In this document: positions 16,298 to 24,983 of the stretch, piece after piece | Layout of the letters: each line of letters opens with the position of its first letter | Position numbering within the stretch: position 1 is the first letter of the stretch | Position numbers and translations under genes: made by a program | Source: Desulfosarcina widdelii | Lineage (GTDB): Bacteria; Desulfobacterota; Desulfobacteria; Desulfobacterales; Desulfosarcinaceae | Assembly (NCBI RefSeq): GCF_009688965.1 | Contig: NZ_AP021875.1 | Span: forward strand, 7,049,001-7,113,000 | Length of the DNA: 64,000 nt | Reading direction: 5' to 3' | Notes under the pieces: generated by a model | The model's database searches: none | What the model was told of the DNA's origin: nothing | The model's input: only the letters and a program-made list of their open reading frames with translations

Positions 16298-18031
16298 CTA
16301 GTTCCGGCTGGCAACATCGTTTTCTTCCATATTTTCAGCATCCGTTTCTCTTGCTATGGGGATGCGAATTTCGAAAGTCGTGCCCGCGTCCAGCGCACTA
16401 CTGACTTTAATTTCTCCACCCATTTTGTGAATGATGCCGTAGCAGATGGACAGGCCTAATCCGGTGCCGCTGCCCACCGGCTTGGTGGTGAAAAAGGGGT
16501 CGAAAATCCGGGCCAGGTTGGCCTTGGGGATTCCCGGTCCGTTGTCGGCTACCGCGATGAGGATCTGGTCTTCTTTCTGGCGGGCGCTGATTTCGAGCTT
16601 TCCCCCGGTTTTTTCCATGGCATCCAGGGCATTGTTGATCAGGTTGAGAAAGACCTGCTGCAGCTCCGAATGCGATGCGGAGATAGCCGGCAGTTTGGGC
16701 TCCAGGTGGGAGGTCAACTCGACGTTGCTGTATTTGGCCCGCTGGGCGGAAAGAACTACGACCTCTTCGATTAAGGGGCCGATCTCGAAGTCCTCGATGC
16801 GCGAATCGGTTTTTCGGGCAAAGCTGAGCAGTTTGTGGGTGATCGCCTTGCAGCGTTTGCCCTGGGTGCGGATCTGCTCCAGGGCCCGTTCGAACTCTGC
16901 GATGTCCTCCTGGCTTTTAAAGGCGCCGTCCTCCATGAGGTCTTGGAGCCAGCCGGCTTCCTCCACCATAATGGCCACCGGATTGTTGATTTCGTGGGCG
17001 ATTCCGGCGGCCAGTTCGCCCACCGAGGCCAGTTTCCCGGTTTCGATCACCTGCTGGTTCATGATCTCCTTTTCCTGCTCCGAGGCCGCCATGCGGCGAA
17101 CCATTCGGGCCGAGAGCCAGACGGCCATGGCCACAATGGCGACACCCCCCAGAATCAGGAATAAAAGCGCGATGAGTTGGGCCTTGTGCAGATCGGAGTA
17201 AGCATCCCGGCTGGCCTGTTTGTAAACCAGGAGCCAGTCCCCTCCTTTGAGCAGAGCCGATACGTAAAGACTTTTCACGCCGTAGCCATCGAGCCGTTCC
17301 TGCATTTCAACGGTTTTGTCTCCCCTTTCGAGGGCGTCGAAGTAGTTGGTGTAAATGTCCAGGGTCGGGGTGAAGTCGAAGCTGGGCTGGGTTTGAAATT
17401 GCCCTTCGCGGTTGAGGATATAGGCAAAACCGGTCTCGCCGATGCGCACGTTTTCCACCAGCCGGTTAAAGGAGAGAAAATCGATGGTGGCCCGGATGAT
17501 CCATTTTTGACCCTTCCAGTTTTTGCGTACGGCGATGATGAAGTGCGGCGAACGCCTGAGTCCCAGAAACACATCGCTGATAAAATAGGGATTGTTGATG
17601 GCCCGCTTGAACCAGTCCGCCTCCTCGTAGCGCGCTTTTTCCAGTTTGAACGGCCCGGCATAGGCTAGCTGCTGGCCCTGTTCGTCCACCACGCCAAAAT
17701 CGACAAACACGGTGCCGAACGCGCTTTGCAGACGTTTCAGGTGGTCGCCGGCCGCATCTTTTTCGCCGATGGTGTCGAAGTCGATGGAATCGGCCAGAAA
17801 GCGGATGTCCATGACCTTCTCTTCAAGAAAACTGTCGATGTTCTGCTGATGTTTGAGAACCAGTTCCTCCAGATGGGCATGGATTTTTTCATGGTGGGAA
17901 GCGCTGAACTGTCTGAGGATGATCCCGGTGACCAGAACCATGGGAGTAAAGGAGACAAATATGACCAGCAGCACGATATTGCGCGTGAGAGACCGATAGT
18001 GAGACGACAATGGACTTGGATTTTGGGTCAT
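16298..18031 (-). CDS. Cache-domain sensor histidine kinase
   Basis: 577 residues from the ATG at 18031, which has GGAGCGG before it. A first helix (about 17-40), a periplasmic double-Cache-like sensor (about 45-285, with FVDFGVVDEQGQQLAYAGPF and FISDVFLGLRRSPHFIIAV) and a second helix (about 287-308) lead to HisKA (His in GIAHEINNPVAI) and the ATPase domain (DNGPGIPK, GTGLGLSIC). It is a paralogue of the kinases at 20186 and 28370, sharing the ISDVF-G-R--PH-IIAV sensor motif. Three receiver genes follow. A sigma-54 type promoter lies at 18093-18107. Confidence 0.93.
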   Translation of the reverse strand: MTQNPSPLSSHYRSLTRNIVLLVIFVSFTPMVLVTGIILRQFSASHHEKIHAHLEELVLKHQQNIDSFLEEKVMDIRFLADSIDFDTIGEKDAAGDHLKRLQSAFGTVFVDFGVVDEQGQQLAYAGPFKLEKARYEEADWFKRAINNPYFISDVFLGLRRSPHFIIAVRKNWKGQKWIIRATIDFLSFNRLVENVRIGETGFAYILNREGQFQTQPSFDFTPTLDIYTNYFDALERGDKTVEMQERLDGYGVKSLYVSALLKGGDWLLVYKQASRDAYSDLHKAQLIALLFLILGGVAIVAMAVWLSARMVRRMAASEQEKEIMNQQVIETGKLASVGELAAGIAHEINNPVAIMVEEAGWLQDLMEDGAFKSQEDIAEFERALEQIRTQGKRCKAITHKLLSFARKTDSRIEDFEIGPLIEEVVVLSAQRAKYSNVELTSHLEPKLPAISASHSELQQVFLNLINNALDAMEKTGGKLEISARQKEDQILIAVADNGPGIPKANLARIFDPFFTTKPVGSGTGLGLSICYGIIHKMGGEIKVSSALDAGTTFEIRIPIARETDAENMEENDVASRN

Positions 18032-18092
18032 ACCCGCTCCTGCCGGTAATGGGTTGAACAATCCTGATCGACGACAAGCCACCTGCTACTCA

Positions 18093-18107
18093 TCAAATTC
18101 GATGCCA
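18093..18107 (-). promoter_or_regulatory. Sigma-54 promoter P1 (-24/-12), slightly weak
   Basis: On the minus strand this reads TGGCATCGAATTTGA. The -24 GG is intact; the -12 dinucleotide is GA rather than GC. It lies about 60 bases before the kinase ATG at 18031 and aligns with the promoters at 23674, 30115 and 36253. Confidence 0.65.
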
Positions 18108-18204
18108 ACTGTTCAGGATTTTCTAACTACGAGAAATAAAGGAGAAAAATGATTCTGCGGGGAAAAATTGGAGTGGTGTAAAAAAATCTGACTGTCAGGA
18201 TCCT

Positions 18205-18217
18205 TTACATCCTGTAA
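18205..18217. promoter_or_regulatory. Putative enhancer site for sigma-54 activator (UAS 1)
   Basis: TTACA-TCC-TGTAA, an inverted repeat centred 104 bp upstream of the 5' end of promoter P1. It is the same motif and spacing class as the sites at 23795, 30226 and 36374. Confidence 0.6.
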
Positions 18218-18347
18218 GGCCTTCGGACAGGGTTAGAAGAACGGTGATCGACATCCGGCCCGGTATCGTCGGTTGGACGCGACCCATTTTTTTGGCATTG
18301 AAAAATGTTCTCTGTCTAATAACAGAAAGAGCAGTTTTTGAAGGTAT

Positions 18348-19532
18348 TCATAAGATTTCGGCGACGATTGCCGCTGTGGCCCGGTCGATGGTTTCCTCAC
18401 GAGTACGATGGGTCTGCACACCGGCATTGGACAGCACGTAACCCGGTCCCCTGTGCGAGATATCCTCCTTCATGCCCACATGGTCCACATCCTGGGAAAT
18501 CAGCCACTCAGCCACCCGGATGCCCTTGGCGGTTTCGACCGACCGGTGAGGATTTTCCACGATTCCCAGGCGATCGATCGATTTGTCTTTCAGCCCGATG
18601 CGTACAAATCCGAAGTAGGGTGCTTCTCCGAAATGGTTACTGATGCGACCTTGCCTGTTGTAAAGCGGCAAAGCCAGCACTTCGTGGGTTCGGACCTGAG
18701 GCCCGCAATGGATCATGATTTTTTCCATGTGGGGTACCCGATCGCGGATTTTAGTTTCGATTTCTTCACGGATGCGCTGCGCCTCTTCCAGGTTTTTGGT
18801 CTTGACGGTGATGACTCCCTGGATAAAGCGGAAACGGCCTGCGCTTCTGCCGATGAGCGACTGGATCTCGTCAACCTTCGGATGGCCGTCGATAGTGGTG
18901 CGGATGCGATACAGGGTCTCGGCATCGATGGATGCATCCAGCAGCACCCGCATACCGCTGGAGAGCAGTTCCCACCCGGCCTTGACGATGAAAACGAGGA
19001 TCAGTACGGCAGCGACTTGATCAATGGAAAGTCCAAGAAAATCAACCGTGACATCCAAATAGCTGACGGTGATGGACGCCAGGACAACCATGGACGCCAG
19101 GACATCCACCTGCCGATGCCGACCCTCGGCGATCAGGGTCGGCGATTCGGTTTTTTTCCCGGTAGCAGTGGCGTAACGGCCAAAAAGAAACGCCGCCACC
19201 GTTCCCGAAAGAATTAAAAAAATGGTTATTGGGGAGATGCATAGCGCGGTTTCTGCCGGTTTCAGGATTTTTAGAACCATTTCGTACCCGGCAATGAATA
19301 TGAAGATCGCAATGATTACCGAAGCGACGTTCTCAAGCTTGTACAGCCCCATGGGAAACGACCGGAATTTTTTTTCCGAGACCAAAATCCCGATGAAAAT
19401 GGCGAAAGAGGCGACGGCATCCGTTCCCGAGTCGATAGCGCTGGCGGTGATGGCGAGGCTGCCCGAAAGATAGGAGAGGATCGCTTTCATGAGGGCCAGC
19501 AACAAATTCAAGCCGAACGCCATCCCCGCCAC
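18348..19532 (-). CDS. Cation diffusion facilitator fused to a NifX/FeMo-cofactor-type domain
   Basis: About 394 residues. The N-terminal 200 residues hold about six helices with CDF metal positions: DSGTD in helix 2 (DxxxD) and HRQVD in helix 5 (HxxxD), a set most like Fe/Mn-type carriers. A cytosolic CDF dimerisation domain follows (about 200-285). The last 105 residues (LPLYNRQGRISNHFGEAPYF onward) match the dinitrogenase iron-molybdenum cofactor-binding fold of NifX/NafY/MTH1175 type. The GTG at 19532 is the best start found, but no good ribosome site precedes it. Its frame is continuous with the upstream receiver gene except for that gene's TAG at 19602-19604. Metal efflux with a metal- or cofactor-sensing tail is the likely role. 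Confidence 0.82.
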   Translation of the reverse strand: MAGMAFGLNLLLALMKAILSYLSGSLAITASAIDSGTDAVASFAIFIGILVSEKKFRSFPMGLYKLENVASVIIAIFIFIAGYEMVLKILKPAETALCISPITIFLILSGTVAAFLFGRYATATGKKTESPTLIAEGRHRQVDVLASMVVLASITVSYLDVTVDFLGLSIDQVAAVLILVFIVKAGWELLSSGMRVLLDASIDAETLYRIRTTIDGHPKVDEIQSLIGRSAGRFRFIQGVITVKTKNLEEAQRIREEIETKIRDRVPHMEKIMIHCGPQVRTHEVLALPLYNRQGRISNHFGEAPYFGFVRIGLKDKSIDRLGIVENPHRSVETAKGIRVAEWLISQDVDHVGMKEDISHRGPGYVLSNAGVQTHRTREETIDRATAAIVAEIL

Positions 19533-19601
19533 ATTGCGTATCTGGCGTGCCTCATCCGATTTTACCGCGCTGCCGGCCGTTTTGCCCGCCTCCCTTCCTG
19601 G

Positions 19602-20057
19602 CTACTCTTTTTCCTGCTCGAAGACCCGGCTGGGGTAGCGGATCAGTTCCTGGATTTTCGCGTTGCGAATTTTCGAGTCCTGGCTGGCTTTTTTTTCGAA
19701 AGCCTGGGCCATTTTGGTGAGCAGGTCCTCAAATTTCATGGGCTTGAGAAGGTAATCGAAGGCCCCCAGTTTCATCCCTTCGATACTGGTCTCCACCGAG
19801 GCGTGGCCGGTGAGCAGCAGCACTTCCACCAATGGCTGAAGGCGCTTGATTTCCCGCAGCGTTTCGATGCCGTCCATGCCGCCGGGCATTTTGATGTCCA
19901 GCAGCACCACATCGTATAGCTGTTCCTTCAGGGCCTGGATGGCCTCTTCGCCGCTGGTGACGCCGGTTGCATCCAGTTTGCGTTTATTGAGCCGTTTAAC
20001 GATGGTTTCCAGAAAATCGACTTCGTCGTCAACGACCAGAATCCTGAATGTATGCAT
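19602..20057 (-). CDS. Stand-alone response regulator receiver
   Basis: 151 residues with AAAGGAG before the ATG. The receiver has DDE in LVVDDEVDF, D in VVLLDIKMPGGMDG (one extra Gly compared with its paralogues), T in VLLLTGHAS and K in YLLKPMK. The basic helical tail SKIRNAKIQELI resembles that of the receiver at 15834. It has no output domain. It follows the kinase at 20186-21853 and is presumably its partner. Confidence 0.92.
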   Translation of the reverse strand: MHTFRILVVDDEVDFLETIVKRLNKRKLDATGVTSGEEAIQALKEQLYDVVLLDIKMPGGMDGIETLREIKRLQPLVEVLLLTGHASVETSIEGMKLGAFDYLLKPMKFEDLLTKMAQAFEKKASQDSKIRNAKIQELIRYPSRVFEQEKE

Positions 20058-20185
20058 GGCACGGTCTCCTTTTTATCCTGACGGATGACTTCTGAGTACT
20101 GAATGGTTGGTTTCCTGGTTATGGTTGAAGCCCTTTTCGCTACAGGAAGTAAATCAAATCGAGCGGCTTTCGTCAAAAAGGGATT

Positions 20186-21853
20186 TTACTTTTTCTCCGG
20201 CAGGACCAGGGGCAGCGATACCGTAAAGGTGGTTCCCTTGCCCAAGGTGCTGTCAACGGTGATGCGACCGCCCATTTTTTCGATGATATTGTAGCTGATG
20301 GACAGTCCCAGACCGGTTCCCTTGCCATTGGGTTTGGTGGTGTAAAAAGGATCGAAGATTTTCTTTTGCACAGGCTCGGGGATGCCGGGGCCGTCGTCTT
20401 CGATGACCACCCGGATCCATCCCTTGTCCAGCTGTGTGCGAACGTCGATGTTGCCGTCTTTGCCGATGGCGTCGATGGCGTTGTTGATCAGGTTCATGAA
20501 GACCTGCTGAAGCTGGGACTGGTCGCTGGCGATGACCGGCAGGCGGTCGGCGAAGCTTTTATGGATCTCGATGTCGTTGATGCTGGCATGGTTGGCCAGG
20601 ATGTCGATGGTCTGGTCCAGCACCTGGTTGACTTCCACGTCGTCCAGTCGCGGTTCCATGCGGCGGGCGAACCCCAGCATCCGGTGGGTGATTTTTCTGG
20701 CCCGGTCCACATGGTCTTCGATCTTGGAAATTGAGTCGGCGAATTCATCGTAATTGTCACTGTTTTGAAACTCCTCTTCGGCCAGCAGATCCTCCATCCA
20801 GCCGGCTTTCTCACCGATGACGGCCAGGGGGTTGTTGATCTCGTGGGCGATGCCCGCGGCCATTTTTCCTAAGGCCGCCAGTTTGTCCTGCTGGATCAAC
20901 TGGGCGTTGAGTTCGCTCATTTCGTTGTCCGTCTGTTCCAGGTGGCGTACCAGGGTGTGAGAAATCAGGACGATGGCAAACAGGATGACCACGCAGCCGG
21001 TGGCGATGATCAGAATTTCCGTATTGCGGATACCGGCCAGCCAGCCATGCCGCTGGCCGGCGATCTGGCTGATGACCAGCATCCATTCGCTGTCCTTGAG
21101 CCAGGCGCCGCCGAGGTAACGAACATCGCCGCTTTCTTCGATTTTTTCGACAACGGTGGTGCCTTCCCCGAACCGCTGGGTGTCGATGTCGGACTGCGCC
21201 AGAATCGCCCCCTCGAATCGGGGGCGGGTCTGAAACACGCCCTTTCGGCTGACGATAAAAGCATCCCCGCTGGTGCCTACCTGGGCACTTCTCACCAGGC
21301 GGTTGATGATCTCCGAATCGATGGTGGCCCGCAAGATCCAGCAGCCATTGTCGCAGGCCCCCTTGACGGCGATGATGATATGGGGCACCTGGCGGAACCC
21401 CATGAATACGTCGCTGATGAATTTCCCCCGGCGCAATACCTGGTCGAACCACGGCTGCTGATAGTAATTCAGGCCTTTAAGGTTATAGGGGCCGCAATAG
21501 GCCAGTTGATTGCCCTGGCTGTCGATGACGCCCAGATCCACCAGGCCGAGCCCCTCGGCCCGCCGGTTGATTTTCCAGAAAAGGCGGGTGAGGTTTTCCT
21601 GATTGCTCAAGCTTTCGAACGATTGCGTTTCGACCATCATGGCCAGGATGGTGGTCCGTTCCTTCAGAAAAACATCCACCGCGTTGCTCTGGGAACGGGC
21701 CATGTGGCGGATCTGGTCATTGATGCGCTCCTTGTAGAGCTTGCCGAACTGGTAGTAGATCGCCGCGCCCAAGAGGACCAGCGGGCCGACGGAAACCACC
21801 AGCGTGATGCTGATCAGTTTGATGCGAAGATTTTTATAAAGGCTTCGTTTCAT
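20186..21853 (-). CDS. Cache-domain sensor histidine kinase
   Basis: 555 residues. Helix 1 (about 10-33), a double-Cache-like periplasmic domain (about 38-275; VDLGVIDSQGNQLAYCGPYN, ISDVFMGFRQVPHIIIAV) and helix 2 (about 278-302) precede HisKA (GIAHEINNPLAV) and the ATPase domain (DDGPGIPE, GTGLGLSIS). It is a paralogue of the kinases at 16298 and 28370. The ATG lies 12 bases after the stop of the DASS carrier gene, so carrier, kinase and receiver form one operon under the sigma-54 promoter at 23674. The sensor may read the carried anion. Confidence 0.93.
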   Translation of the reverse strand: MKRSLYKNLRIKLISITLVVSVGPLVLLGAAIYYQFGKLYKERINDQIRHMARSQSNAVDVFLKERTTILAMMVETQSFESLSNQENLTRLFWKINRRAEGLGLVDLGVIDSQGNQLAYCGPYNLKGLNYYQQPWFDQVLRRGKFISDVFMGFRQVPHIIIAVKGACDNGCWILRATIDSEIINRLVRSAQVGTSGDAFIVSRKGVFQTRPRFEGAILAQSDIDTQRFGEGTTVVEKIEESGDVRYLGGAWLKDSEWMLVISQIAGQRHGWLAGIRNTEILIIATGCVVILFAIVLISHTLVRHLEQTDNEMSELNAQLIQQDKLAALGKMAAGIAHEINNPLAVIGEKAGWMEDLLAEEEFQNSDNYDEFADSISKIEDHVDRARKITHRMLGFARRMEPRLDDVEVNQVLDQTIDILANHASINDIEIHKSFADRLPVIASDQSQLQQVFMNLINNAIDAIGKDGNIDVRTQLDKGWIRVVIEDDGPGIPEPVQKKIFDPFYTTKPNGKGTGLGLSISYNIIEKMGGRITVDSTLGKGTTFTVSLPLVLPEKK

Positions 21854-21865
21854 GGAAATGGCTTT

Positions 21866-23563
21866 CTACCAGGCCAAAAACCGCCAGTATCCCAGCACGG
21901 CCCACAGCCAGAGCACCAGCCAGGCCAGGATCGTGACCGGCAGACCGTATTTGACGAAATCCATGACGTCCAACAGCCGTTCTCCGGTCTCCGGGTCCTT
22001 GCCCATGCCGAAACAGATGGCGTTGTTGGGGGTGCCGACCACCAGGAAATTGGCGAAGGAGGAGGAAAACGAGGTGATCAGTCCCACCTTCCAGACGCTC
22101 ACGTTGGCCAGAGTGGCCATGGGCAGCACAATGGGCCCCAGGGCCGCCACCGTGGCGCCGTCGCTCATGAAATTGGTCATGGTGCCGGTGAGCAGGCTCA
22201 CGCCGATCACCAGGCCGTCGCCTTTGGTGAGAACCTCCGGAAGCAGATCGACGAAGGTGCGGGCCAGCCACAGGGCTCCGCCGGTGAACTTGAGGGCCAC
22301 GCCCATGGCGCAGGCGGCCGCGTAAAGCCCCACCACGTCGAAGGCCACGCCGTTCTGGATGTCTTCCCATTGCAGAATGCGGAACACGAACATGGCCATG
22401 ACAGCGTAAAGGGTCGGCCCGCCCAGGCCCGCATGTTCGCCGATAAGAATCCACGCGATTACCAGCAGCACCAGGATAACCGCCATGATGGCTTCTCGGC
22501 CGCCGAACTTGGGCATGTTTTCCACTTCGGATCTGACCACCTGACTGGGATTGACGCCTTTTACCGCGAATTTGGGTTTCAGCCGCAGATACATGTACAG
22601 GCCGATGACCCAGGACATTACCGGTACGAAGGGAATACCGGTTTTCATCCACTCCAGGAAGCTGATGGGCATACCGTAGTCGGCCAGGTAACCCACCATG
22701 ATGGCATTGCGCCCGCCGGCCGCCGGCGAACCGGGGCCGCCGTGATTGGCGGCGAAGCAGACCCCCAGCAGCAGGAAAATGGCCAGGGCGCGGTCCTTTT
22801 TCACACCGTACATCTTGCAGGTCACCTTGTAGACACCCATGAGCACAGGGATCAGCAATGCCACCAGGGCGTGTTCGGACAGAAAGCCGGCCGACACCGC
22901 CAGCATGGGCAAAAAGAGAAAGGCAAAGGCCTTGGCGCTCTTGATGCGGCTGAGCAGAATCAGGCCGATGCGCTTGTCCAGGCCCGTTTTGGCCACCCCC
23001 ACGGCCACGGCCAGGATGCCGAAAATGAAAAAGACGGCATCTTTCATATAGGCCCGGCTGATTTCGTTGATGGGCAAAATGGCGAACAGATAGAGCATGA
23101 CACCCACCAGGATGTCGGTGGCCCCGAGAGGCAGGGCTTCGGTCCCCCATAAGAATGCGGCCAGAAAGAGGATGCAGATGGTCAGTTTGGCCATCTGGGC
23201 CACCTGGTAATGGGTGAGCAGGGGTTCCACTTCTCCGTGGCCGTTGCCGTGACCGGATTCGGCACCTTTATCGGTGCCTTCCTGTTGCTGGCTGAACGCT
23301 TCGGGCCGTAGCTTTTTGTTGACCGCGTCGGTGATGGTCTTGGTGCCGGCGGGAAGTGCGTATCCGGCCGGGTTAAGGCTTTGAACCATTTCCAGCATGC
23401 CCTGGGTGGGAGGCAGCATAACGACAAAGGTAAACACCAAGGCGGCCAGAATAAAAAAAATGGGTTTGTAGCCCGGTCTGTTTTTCCAAGTCCATGTACG
23501 GCCTTCGGCGCCATCCGCCAGCAATGGGTCGTAACCCGGTTCCACTGCGGTTTGATGTGACAT
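21866..23563 (-). CDS. DASS/SLC13-like anion permease
   Basis: 565 residues from the ATG at 23563 (AAGGAGG before it). Some 12 hydrophobic segments are broken by a polar insertion of about 80 residues after helix 1. DASS-like signatures are GGPGSPAAGGRNAIM (about 280-295) and GTMTNFMSDGATVAALGPI (about 475-493), the paired hairpin regions that bind Na+ and a carboxylate or sulfate. The likely substrate is a dicarboxylate or sulfate, carried across the inner membrane. It is the first gene after the sigma-54 promoter at 23674-23688. Confidence 0.88.
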   Translation of the reverse strand: MSHQTAVEPGYDPLLADGAEGRTWTWKNRPGYKPIFFILAALVFTFVVMLPPTQGMLEMVQSLNPAGYALPAGTKTITDAVNKKLRPEAFSQQQEGTDKGAESGHGNGHGEVEPLLTHYQVAQMAKLTICILFLAAFLWGTEALPLGATDILVGVMLYLFAILPINEISRAYMKDAVFFIFGILAVAVGVAKTGLDKRIGLILLSRIKSAKAFAFLFLPMLAVSAGFLSEHALVALLIPVLMGVYKVTCKMYGVKKDRALAIFLLLGVCFAANHGGPGSPAAGGRNAIMVGYLADYGMPISFLEWMKTGIPFVPVMSWVIGLYMYLRLKPKFAVKGVNPSQVVRSEVENMPKFGGREAIMAVILVLLVIAWILIGEHAGLGGPTLYAVMAMFVFRILQWEDIQNGVAFDVVGLYAAACAMGVALKFTGGALWLARTFVDLLPEVLTKGDGLVIGVSLLTGTMTNFMSDGATVAALGPIVLPMATLANVSVWKVGLITSFSSSFANFLVVGTPNNAICFGMGKDPETGERLLDVMDFVKYGLPVTILAWLVLWLWAVLGYWRFLAW

Positions 23564-23673
23564 GCTTCCTCCTTGATCCTGCCCCACCCTGAGTCCTCAC
23601 GATGGGGATCCGTGTTTATCGCCTGTGTCGTGACCGATGCCGGTTTTCATTCATACCGGTTTCCATTCCTTGA

Positions 23674-23688
23674 GCAATGGGCATGCCA
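23674..23688 (-). promoter_or_regulatory. Sigma-54 promoter P2 (-24/-12)
   Basis: On the minus strand: TGGCATGCCCATTGC followed by TC. GG-N10-GC spacing is exact, and the 17-base string is identical to that of P4 at 36253. It leaves a leader of about 100 bases before the DASS carrier ATG at 23563. Confidence 0.85.
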
Positions 23689-23794
23689 TTGGTCGAACGG
23701 AGGTATAATCTTTGTAACCAAATGAAAATTCAGGGTATATATTCTTTCTTGAAGAAGCGTGAGGAACGGGAGGCGAGGGAATCTGTCAGTCCGT

Positions 23795-23809
23795 TTTACA
23801 GGTTGTAAA
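23795..23809. promoter_or_regulatory. Putative enhancer site (UAS 2)
   Basis: TTTACA-GGT-TGTAAA, a perfect 6-bp inverted repeat with a 3-base centre, 114 bp upstream of P2. Confidence 0.7.
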
Positions 23810-23824
23810 GATGGGCGGGGGGAA

Positions 23825-23894
23825 GGACGATGGGCGATGGATGAGGGACGAAGGATGAGGGATGAGAGACGATGGAAGAAGGAAGAGGGAAGAG
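23825..23894. repeat. Ten-unit GGATGAG-type heptad array
   Basis: Ten contiguous 7-mers: GGACGAT, GGGCGAT, GGATGAG, GGACGAA, GGATGAG, GGATGAG, AGACGAT, GGAAGAA, GGAAGAG, GGAAGAG. It is intergenic, between the enhancer site of the DASS operon and the hairpin that follows the receiver-CBS gene. One strand is all purine-rich. Confidence 0.85.
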
Positions 23895-23900
23895 GGAAAG

Positions 23901-23939
23901 CCCGGAAACGGCCAGAGTGAGAAGTATGCCGTTTCCGGG
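23901..23939. terminator. Strong hairpin, probable terminator of the second DASS operon
   Basis: Arms CCCGGAAACGGC (23901-23912) and GCCGTTTCCGGG (23928-23939) pair perfectly over 12 bp around a 15-base loop. It lies about 50 bases past the stop of the minus-strand receiver-CBS gene. There is no clear U tract, so it could also block read-through into the DASS-1 control region by other means. Confidence 0.6.
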
Positions 23940-23987
23940 AAGTGGGCGGTTATTCGTGCAGTATGCATCCAGTTTTTAGGTTGCGCA

Positions 23988-24890
23988 CTATTGCAGAATC
24001 CGTTCGAGCTGGAAGAACAGGTCCTGTTCCCGCAGGACGCCGACCAGTTCGCCGTTTTGCTCTACAATCAGGCGTCGGCAGCGATCGTTTACAATCCTGT
24101 GAGCGGCCTCCATGAGATTGGCCCGGGCATCGATGGTCGGAGGCGCCGGGGACATCAGTTCGCTCACCGGGGTGGATGCCAGTTGGTGTGCTTCACGGGT
24201 GAACATGCCGCTCCAGAACATGGGCGAGTATTGCAGGCTGTCGGCCGTCGACGGTTTGGGTGCCGTCAGATAGGCGGGCAGGATCGCTTCGAGAAGATCG
24301 ACGATGGTCAGGATGCCCTTGATTTTTCCCTTGGCACCGAACACCAGCAGGCTGCGGTGGCCGGTTTCCAGGATCCGGCTGGTGCGGACATGGGGAGAAA
24401 AGGAGGCTTTCAAAGCGGCGATTCCTTCGGCTACGCTCTGGTTTTCCGTGATAGTGGTATATTCGCCAAGGGGAATCATCAAATCGCCCACCGTGGGCTC
24501 CGCCGGTTCCCCGCCGGCGGATTTTCGCGTTTTTCCGGCATCGGCGATGCGCGATGCAAGGATATCGATATCGCAGGGTTTGGACAGGTAGTCGAAGGCG
24601 CCCTGGGTGAGGGACTGCCGGGCGTTGTCGTCGGCGCCGTGGCCGGTGAGCATGATCACCGGAAGCCCCGGGACCCGCTTTTGAATCTCTTCCAGGGTCT
24701 CGTTGCCGTCCATATCGGGCATGCGAATATCCAGCACGACCACATCCGGCTGGCGATCCAACTGATCCAGCGCTTCGCGGCCGTTGGCCGCCATGAGGGT
24801 TTCAAACCCTTTTTTATCGAGAAGTTTTCGGGTGGTTTCACGAAACTGGGTTTCATCGTCAACCATCAACACTTTTATTTTCTTTGTCAT
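23988..24890 (-). CDS. Response regulator with a C-terminal CBS-domain pair
   Basis: 300 residues from the ATG at 24890 (AAGGAGG before it). The receiver (about 1-120) has DDE, D in VVVLDIRMPDMDG, T in VIMLTGHGA and K in YLSKPCD. A linker leads to two CBS motifs (VGDLMIPLGEYTTI at about 147, VSELMSPAPPTID at about 235). CBS pairs usually bind adenine nucleotides, so this protein could join phosphorylation and energy state. It closes the operon of DASS carrier 2, which has no kinase of its own. Confidence 0.9.
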   Translation of the reverse strand: MTKKIKVLMVDDETQFRETTRKLLDKKGFETLMAANGREALDQLDRQPDVVVLDIRMPDMDGNETLEEIQKRVPGLPVIMLTGHGADDNARQSLTQGAFDYLSKPCDIDILASRIADAGKTRKSAGGEPAEPTVGDLMIPLGEYTTITENQSVAEGIAALKASFSPHVRTSRILETGHRSLLVFGAKGKIKGILTIVDLLEAILPAYLTAPKPSTADSLQYSPMFWSGMFTREAHQLASTPVSELMSPAPPTIDARANLMEAAHRIVNDRCRRLIVEQNGELVGVLREQDLFFQLERILQ

Positions 24891-24983
24891 GTTGCCAGCC
24901 TCCTTTAAGGCGGTTTCGTAAGCGATGGTCATACCATCAACGGGCAGCCGGGTCGGTTGCCGATGCCGATGGTGCTGCCGTTT

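Noticed and set aside
23825..23894. CRISPR-like array
   Set aside because: The repeats are seven bases and contiguous, with no spacers and no cas genes nearby.
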